A DNA stretch of 19,875 bases from a bacterium UBP15_UBA6099 (GTDB lineage: Bacteria > UBP15 > UBA6099), in NCBI GenBank assembly GCA_002435745.1, contig DIWT01000019.1, positions 1-19,875 of the forward strand, in the 5' to 3' direction. Positions 15,914 to 19,875 of this stretch are shown here, in pieces. Position 1 is the first letter of the stretch. Each line of letters opens with the position of its first letter. The translations under genes and the position numbers were made by a program. The notes beneath the pieces were generated by a model. It saw only the letters and a list, made by a program, of their open reading frames with translations, was not told where the DNA came from and did not search any database.

Positions 15914-16420
15914 ATGGCGACAAAGAAAACTTCTGCGAAGACACCCGCGGGCAAGCCCGCGTCCGGAGACGCCAAGGCTGCCAAAACAGCTAAGAACGCG
16001 CGCCCGGCGAAAACGGCGCAGAAATCCGTCGAACAGAAAAAATCCGTCCCCGCCAAAACTGCAAAAACAAAACCCGAGGCCGCCGCTCCCGCTATAAAGA
16101 AATCCAGCGCGAAAAAACCCGCGCCTGAACAACCGGCAAAGAAGCCTCCGATGCCTGCCGCCTCAAAGAAAAAAAAGGAATCGCCGGCTCCCGCTCCTGC
16201 GGCCAAACCGAAGAAGAACGCCTCCGAACCCGTCGCCGCTCCGGCACAACCCGCCAAAATCCCCCCCCTTCAGGAAATCGTCGAACTCCGCCGCAAAACC
16301 CACCGCGAAATTTTTATGAAATGCCTCGAAAAAAAGATTCTGTCCGCCATCGACTCTTGGGACAACGAGGTCGTAGAGCCGGAAATCGAAGCGGACGAAA
16401 CCGAAGAAGAAATCGACTGA
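15914..16420 (+). CDS. Histone-H1-like Lys/Ala/Pro-rich protein with acidic tail
   Basis: This 168-residue protein has two halves. Residues 1-115 are low-complexity and strongly basic, built of Lys, Ala and Pro with short AKTA-, KKP- and KKSS-like units, as in bacterial histone-H1-like DNA-compacting proteins, and should be disordered. Residues 116-150 form a likely helix (LQEIVELRRKTHREIFMKCLEKKILSAI), and the end is very acidic (EPEIEADETEEEID). The acidic tail is unusual for an H1-like protein and could shield the basic part or recruit a partner. GAGG lies before the ATG and a strong promoter-like sequence further up, so it may be well expressed on its own. DNA binding is inferred from composition only; an RNA-binding or cell-wall role is possible. 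Confidence 0.75.
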   Translation: MATKKTSAKTPAGKPASGDAKAAKTAKNARPAKTAQKSVEQKKSVPAKTAKTKPEAAAPAIKKSSAKKPAPEQPAKKPPMPAASKKKKESPAPAPAAKPKKNASEPVAAPAQPAKIPPLQEIVELRRKTHREIFMKCLEKKILSAIDSWDNEVVEPEIEADETEEEID

Positions 16421-16510
16421 CAACCTGCGGCAACAATCCCGAACCCTCGCAGAGTCCGGGAACGTTTATATATAGGACATGCCACTAACCTGCCGGAATG
16501 GAAATCTCCC

Positions 16511-17284
16511 GTGCCTGAGTTGACGGACTCCATGATAGAGGAAGCCTTAAACAGGCTGGCCCCCGCGCTGAAAAACACTCAGCACGAGGCGTTCTTCGCC
16601 GGAAACAGGAAACGATATATGTTCGCGCTGCGGCTCATCGGAGCGCCACCCTCGCCCGGCTCCAGACTCCTTGACGCCGGCGCGTCTCCCGGACACCTTT
16701 CCGCCCTCTGCCGCGAAATCGGTTGGGACGTCTCCGCCGCCGACAGGCATCCCGGCGAGCAGTTCCCTCCCAAGACCGGCGCGCCCCCGCTCGATCTCTT
16801 CTCCTCCATCGGCATCCCCGTCGCCGAAGTCGATCTGGCTCAAGGCTCTCTTCCTTTCGCGGACGCCTCGTTCGACGCCGTGTTGTTCAACGAAACCCTC
16901 GAACACCTTATCGGCTCGCCGCTGCCCGCCATGAAAGAGTTCGCCCGCATCCTCAAACCCGGCGGCAGGCTCGCCCTCACCACCCCCAACGTCGCCTCCC
17001 TCAGAAACAGGCTGTCTTTCCTTTTCGGCAGAAACATCTACACCGCTCTCGACGTAGCGATAAACGTCAGACCGTACAAATGCCACAACAGGGAATACAC
17101 GCTCAACGAAGTCCGAGAACTGGCGGAGCGGGCCGGGCTGAAGGTGGAGCGCGCCGGACTGGCCAACATCGGTCAGGCAGGGCTTTCTCCTCTGAAATCC
17201 GCCCTCAGGTCGGTTTATTACTGCGCCACCTATCTGTGGCCGCCCGGCCGCTCCCTGTTATTCCTCGTCGCATCCAAACCCTGA
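16511..17284 (+). CDS. Class I SAM-dependent methyltransferase
   Basis: A 257-residue cytoplasmic methyltransferase. Motif I is RLLDAGASPGHLS with D55 and the glycine loop, followed by the acidic strand end of motif II near AADRH. SLPFADASFDAVLFNETLEHL is the post-I/motif IV region and EFARILKPGGRLALTTPN the motif V-VI region typical of Methyltransf_11/UbiE-like proteins that act on small molecules or lipid-linked sugars. The substrate is unknown. The start is a GTG at 16511 with GGAA-like bases upstream; an ATG at 16532 would remove seven residues. The N-terminal helix and the short hydrophobic C-terminus (RSLLFLVASKP) are common in the family. The T/A-rich stretch near 16466-16475 could be part of its promoter. 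Confidence 0.9.
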   Translation: MPELTDSMIEEALNRLAPALKNTQHEAFFAGNRKRYMFALRLIGAPPSPGSRLLDAGASPGHLSALCREIGWDVSAADRHPGEQFPPKTGAPPLDLFSSIGIPVAEVDLAQGSLPFADASFDAVLFNETLEHLIGSPLPAMKEFARILKPGGRLALTTPNVASLRNRLSFLFGRNIYTALDVAINVRPYKCHNREYTLNEVRELAERAGLKVERAGLANIGQAGLSPLKSALRSVYYCATYLWPPGRSLLFLVASKP

Positions 17285-17401
17285 TTTCTCCACCCCCCTC
17301 TGCCCCGCCCATCTCGCGCAATTTCCTTCCTAGTCGGCAATGAACACGTTTTCGCGGACATATACATGTCATTAGTTGATTCTACCCACTGCCAAGTGTG
17401 C

Positions 17402-17440
17402 CATGCGCAAAGCTTTTTCCTTTGCGCATGTTGCTTTTTA
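17402..17440 (+). terminator. Intrinsic-terminator-like hairpin
   Basis: CATGCGCAAAG (17402-17412) pairs perfectly with CTTTGCGCATG (17420-17430) around a 7-base loop, and TTGCTTTTTA follows. The 11-base stem plus imperfect U-tract fit an intrinsic terminator for the methyltransferase transcript, about 120 bases past its stop. The stem itself is symmetrical, so an operator is also possible. Confidence 0.55.
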
Positions 17441-17588
17441 CCAAATAGTTAATGGGGATTTTTATTTAATACTTCGTATAGAATATCGCTTCGGAAATCT
17501 CTCTGGATTTCCCGAAATTATTGTTCTCGTCGCTCAAACAAAAAAATGCGATAAGTTTTGGAAAAGGCGAAAAACCTTTCATCGGGTT

Positions 17589-17618
17589 TTGAGCCTAAAT
17601 GCGGTTATTTTGTATTAT
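17589..17618 (+). promoter_or_regulatory. Sigma-70-like promoter candidate upstream of the ECF sigma gene
   Basis: TTGAGC (17589-17594), an 18-base spacer and TATTAT (17613-17618). It could supply basal transcription of the sigma/anti-sigma/Spy-like unit. AT-rich surroundings raise the chance of a false match. Confidence 0.35.
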
Positions 17619-17623
17619 CATTT

Positions 17624-17647
17624 AACTTGGGGGCGATGCGCCGCGTC
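17624..17647 (+). promoter_or_regulatory. ECF-type autoregulatory promoter candidate
   Basis: AAC (17624-17626) and CGTC (17644-17647) are 17 bases apart, close to the AAC...CGTC pattern many ECF sigma factors recognise. A start about seven bases further on would leave a roughly 20-base leader to the ATG at 17673. ECF operons often self-activate in this way; the match alone is weak evidence. Confidence 0.35.
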
Positions 17648-17672
17648 AAATCAATCGAGAGCCGGCGACACC

Positions 17673-18215
17673 ATGATCGACGAAACGCTGCTGCTACAAC
17701 GCGTGAAAGCCGGAGACCGGACTGCGTTCGACTCTCTGGTCGATAGATATCACCGCGAGATTTATTTCCTCGCGCTCCGGTTTATGAAAAACGCCGAAGA
17801 CGCCGAGGACGTGACTCAGCAGGCTTTCTTGCGGGCGTTCGAGAAAATCGACTCGTTCAGGGGCGACGCCGCTTTCAACACTTGGCTCTACAGAGTGACG
17901 GTGAACCTCTGCAACACACGCCTGAGAAGCCGGAAGGAAACGGCCGAACTTAACGAAAACACGCGGGACGAGCGCTCGCAAGAGGACTCTCCCTCCGCCG
18001 GAATCATCAAGCAGGAAGCCGCTTCCGCGGCCTCTGCGGCGGTCGAGTCTCTGCCCGAAAAACAGCGCCTCGCAGTCTCCCTCCGCGTCTTCAACGAGTT
18101 GAGCTACAGGGAGATCGGCGAAATCATCGGGTGCTCGGAACAGACCGCCAAGGTCAACTTTCATTACGGAATGGAAAATCTGAGAAAGAAGATGAAACAA
18201 AATGGAACGCTGTGA
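17673..18215 (+). CDS. ECF (sigma-70 family, RpoE-like) sigma factor
   Basis: This 180-residue sigma factor has only regions 2 and 4, as in ECF sigmas. Region 2 covers about residues 10-90 (RYHREIYFLALRFMKNAEDAEDVTQQAFLRAFEKIDSF, then FNTWLYRVTVNLCNTRLR, the -10 recognition helix area). A short Ser/Glu-rich linker follows, then region 4 at about 125-175 (LPEKQRLAVSLRVFNELSYREIGEIIGCSEQTAKV), the helix-turn-helix that reads the -35 element. The start is placed at MIDETLLL because the frame upstream has no sigma homology. Its last 14 bases overlap the anti-sigma gene, so the two are translationally coupled. It should direct RNA polymerase to stress genes once the anti-sigma factor is inactivated. 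Confidence 0.93.
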   Translation: MIDETLLLQRVKAGDRTAFDSLVDRYHREIYFLALRFMKNAEDAEDVTQQAFLRAFEKIDSFRGDAAFNTWLYRVTVNLCNTRLRSRKETAELNENTRDERSQEDSPSAGIIKQEAASAASAAVESLPEKQRLAVSLRVFNELSYREIGEIIGCSEQTAKVNFHYGMENLRKKMKQNGTL

Positions 18216-18933
18216 AGAGCTTGCGGAACTGATAACTCTGCTGGCGGACGGAGCCCTTGAAGCCTCCGATGCGGAGCGCGCGGAGCGCCACCTGAACGAG
18301 TGCGCCGCCTGCCGGGCCGCCTATGAAGAGACCCGCGCCGCGCTCGCCGCGCTCGCCTCCGCCCCCGCGCTCCCCGAACCTCGACCCGGCCTCGCCCGCG
18401 ACATCGCCGACCGCGCCTTCCGCGACGCTACGGCCCGGCGCAGGCGCGCCTCCGGCAGGACGCTCGCTTTCAGGCGTTTCGCATCCGCCGCGCTTGCCGC
18501 TTCTCTCGTCCTCGCCGTCGTCTCCGCCGCATACCTGTTCCGGCGCGACAGCGGCATACCCTTCCGGAGCGCTCCTTCGGAAGCCGTTATCCAAGCCGTC
18601 TCCGACTCCCTTTCATCTCCCGCCCAGCCGGAAGACATCGTTCTGACCGCTCTTGGGGACTTCCCCGGCGAAATCCGCCCGGTGTCGAGCCTGCCGGACA
18701 CTCCGGCATCGTCAGCCTCTCAGGCCGCGTCGGCGCAACCCTCCGAACCGGCCTTCCGCGCTCTGGACGCCGACATGGACGCCGTCGACAACCAGATGTC
18801 TTCCATGTGGGGCGGCGAAGCCGATGATTTGTTCTTTGAAATCATCTCGCTCACCGAGGAAGAGGCCGAGGAAATTTACGACCTGCTAGACGACAATCAA
18901 GGCCAATCCGCCCTGCCGCTGGGCGTTTCATAA
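18202..18933 (+). CDS. Zinc-finger anti-sigma factor, single-span membrane protein
   Basis: This 243-residue protein has an N-terminal zinc-binding anti-sigma domain (ZAS/zf-HC2): H30-x3-C34-x2-C37 in ERHLNECAACRAAYE, with C4 a possible fourth ligand. This domain normally grips the partner sigma factor, here the one encoded immediately upstream and overlapping by 14 bases. One membrane span lies at about 92-113 (FASAALAASLVLAVVSAAYLF), preceded by an Arg-rich cytoplasmic stretch. The periplasmic part is Ser/Pro/Ala-rich and ends in an acidic segment (LTEEEAEEIYDLLDD) that could be the sensing part or contact the Spy-like protein. Its stop codon TAA is part of the ribosome site of the next gene (TAAGGAGG), showing tight coupling. 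Confidence 0.88.
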   Translation: MERCEELAELITLLADGALEASDAERAERHLNECAACRAAYEETRAALAALASAPALPEPRPGLARDIADRAFRDATARRRRASGRTLAFRRFASAALAASLVLAVVSAAYLFRRDSGIPFRSAPSEAVIQAVSDSLSSPAQPEDIVLTALGDFPGEIRPVSSLPDTPASSASQAASAQPSEPAFRALDADMDAVDNQMSSMWGGEADDLFFEIISLTEEEAEEIYDLLDDNQGQSALPLGVS

Positions 18934-18946
18934 GGAGGAAACTATA

Positions 18947-19573
18947 ATGAAAATCCGACTTTCCATCTTCGCCGCGCTCGCGGCGTTCATTTTCGCGGCA
19001 GCCGCCGCTCTGGCGGTCGAACCGGATCCGCCACCCCCTCCCGGCGGCCCTCCCGGCGGCCCTCACGGCCCCGGCAAAAAGATGATGGAACGCGCCGAAA
19101 AAGACCCCGCCTTCAGAGAAAAAATCAAAGAACGCGTCTGCGCCATGATGTCTTGGGAACTCTCAGACGAACTCGAACTTTCCGGCGACACGGAAACCAT
19201 CTTCCTCAAGGAGTTCAAAGCCCACTTCGAAGAGCGACACGCTCTTGCCGAACAACATCATCAGGCCATGAGCCGGCTTTCCGAAATTAACCAGTCCTCC
19301 TCCGGCGTCGACCAGAAAAAAATCAAGGAAGCCCTCGACGTCCTTGAGACCAACCGGAAGAAAATGCTCGACTCCGAGGAGAAATTCTTCGACCGCGTCA
19401 AGGAAATCCTCACACCCGAACAACAGGCCAGATTCGTCGTCGCTTGGCCTCTCGTCCAGCGAAACCTTATCGAAAAACTCAGAGGCGAAAAAAACAGGCG
19501 CATGATGGGCGACGAGCAACCATCCCCCGGCAAAGGCAAACTGAAAAAAGGCTCCAAAACCGGCTCCGAATAG
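18947..19573 (+). CDS. Spy/CpxP-like periplasmic protein (metal-sensor/chaperone family)
   Basis: This 208-residue protein has a Sec signal peptide (about 1-23, ending ALA), a short Pro/Gly-rich linker (PPPPPGGPPGGPHGPG), then a long helical body. The pattern DPAFREKIKERV..., KEFKAHFEERHALAEQHHQAM and EILTPEQQARFVV (154-164) matches the Spy/CpxP/CnrX group, whose LTxxQ motif sits on a cradle of helices that holds unfolded proteins or metal ions. The many His and Met residues fit metal contact. The C-terminus is basic (KGKLKKGSK). A strong AAGGAGG overlaps the stop of the anti-sigma gene 13 bases upstream. In CnrYXH-type systems such a protein modulates the anti-sigma factor; the same role here is inferred. 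Confidence 0.82.
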   Translation: MKIRLSIFAALAAFIFAAAAALAVEPDPPPPPGGPPGGPHGPGKKMMERAEKDPAFREKIKERVCAMMSWELSDELELSGDTETIFLKEFKAHFEERHALAEQHHQAMSRLSEINQSSSGVDQKKIKEALDVLETNRKKMLDSEEKFFDRVKEILTPEQQARFVVAWPLVQRNLIEKLRGEKNRRMMGDEQPSPGKGKLKKGSKTGSE

Positions 19574-19633
19574 AAACCAACCCTGTTCAGCGCCTCCGGC
19601 GGCCATAAGACAAGCAAAAACTTAAGACAAAGA

Positions 19634-19667
19634 CCAAAGAGAAACTTTTGAAAAAGTTTCTCTTTGG
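19634..19667. repeat. Perfect 16-bp inverted repeat (hairpin 1)
   Basis: CCAAAGAGAAACTTTT at 19634-19649 pairs without mismatch with AAAAGTTTCTCTTTGG at 19652-19667, leaving a minimal loop. ATTCTCTTC follows, only a weak U-tract, so it is a possible terminator for the sigma operon or an intergenic repeat unit. Confidence 0.7.
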
Positions 19668-19692
19668 ATTCTCTTCAAAACGTTTCAATAGT

Positions 19693-19731
19693 CGTCGGGA
19701 ATAGACGCTCAAAACGCGTCTATCCCCGACG
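19693..19731. repeat. 16-bp inverted repeat with one mismatch (hairpin 2)
   Basis: CGTCGGGAATAGACGC at 19693-19708 pairs with GCGTCTATCCCCGACG at 19716-19731 around a 7-base loop, with one A-C mismatch. It lies 25 bases after hairpin 1. Confidence 0.7.
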
Positions 19732-19799
19732 CCCCATGTAAATCATTTATAAATAGGATTCCGCTCAAACCCCTTTCCCAACATCTTTTCCCATGACAC

Positions 19800-19835
19800 G
19801 CGCCGAAGGCGGAAGCGCAGCTCCGCATTCGGCGC
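19800..19835. repeat. Inverted repeat with internal mismatch (hairpin 3)
   Basis: GCGCCGAA at 19800-19807 pairs with TTCGGCGC at 19828-19835. After a one-by-one mismatch, GCGGA pairs with TCCGC inside, leaving an 8-base loop. Its form is like a REP-type stem-loop. Confidence 0.6.
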
Positions 19836-19875
19836 TAGCATGAAAAGTTTTGAAAGGGATTTTAAGGGAAAACTT

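Larger units (their letters stand above)
17285..17672. other. AT-rich intergenic control region before the ECF sigma unit
   Basis: There is no convincing gene in these 388 bases, although one frame stays open into the sigma factor. The stretch is much AT-richer than its flanks and contains a terminator-like hairpin, a sigma-70-like promoter and an ECF-like promoter, listed separately. Confidence 0.55.
19574..19875. other. Non-coding end of the window with successive hairpins
   Basis: No gene is seen in these 302 bases. They contain three strong inverted repeats in a row and, at the very end (19840-19875), purine-rich DNA that resembles the left arm of a further hairpin cut off by the window edge. 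The first hairpin may also terminate the sigma/anti-sigma/Spy-like transcript. Confidence 0.55.

Noticed and set aside
17376..17672. N-terminal extension of the sigma factor
   Set aside because: The extension has no sigma likeness and would cover the promoter-like sequences; sigma homology begins at the ATG at 17673.
19634..19835. CRISPR array
   Set aside because: The repeats are hairpins with different stems and irregular spacing, with no repeated direct unit.

Overview
The window looks like chromosome from a GC-rich diderm (Gram-negative-type) bacterium. Three likely lipoproteins with lipoboxes, a periplasmic Spy/CpxP-like protein, a secreted GH20 glycosidase and Shine-Dalgarno-led genes support this. 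No marker pins down the phylum, so I leave the taxon open.

Left part (about 1-6500), all genes on the minus strand. From right to left: a phage-type capsid maturation protease/scaffold gene (start 6494) whose AT-richer 3' end looks like a different piece of DNA; a cluster of small envelope proteins of unknown function (one single-span protein, one multi-span protein overlapping it by ATGA, a soluble protein with an unsettled start, and two lipoproteins); and, at 271-1173 in visibly AT-richer DNA, a two-gene unit of a DUF5678-like small protein and a retropepsin-like aspartic protease with a SEC-C zinc motif. This half reads as accessory DNA, with a lone prophage relic and a probably acquired gene pair.

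Right part (about 6850-19573), all genes on the plus strand. An MFS transporter is closely followed by a secreted beta-N-acetylhexosaminidase (GH20). Next come an eight-repeat PQQ-type beta-propeller lipoprotein, a 1024-residue protein with two cyclic-nucleotide-binding domains and a long unrecognised C-terminal region, and folylpolyglutamate/dihydrofolate synthase (FolC). A lysine/alanine/proline-rich histone-H1-like protein with its own promoter-like sequence and a class I SAM methyltransferase follow. The last unit is an ECF sigma factor, a zinc-finger anti-sigma factor and a Spy/CpxP-like periplasmic protein, tightly packed and probably an envelope- or metal-stress module. Upstream of it are an intrinsic-terminator-like hairpin and a candidate ECF-type autoregulatory promoter.

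The last 300 bases hold no gene but carry three successive hairpins and what may be the left arm of a fourth, suggesting an intergenic repeat cluster. The least explained items are the CNB-domain giant protein, the chimeric phage gene, the DUF5678/retropepsin pair and the minus-strand envelope cluster.
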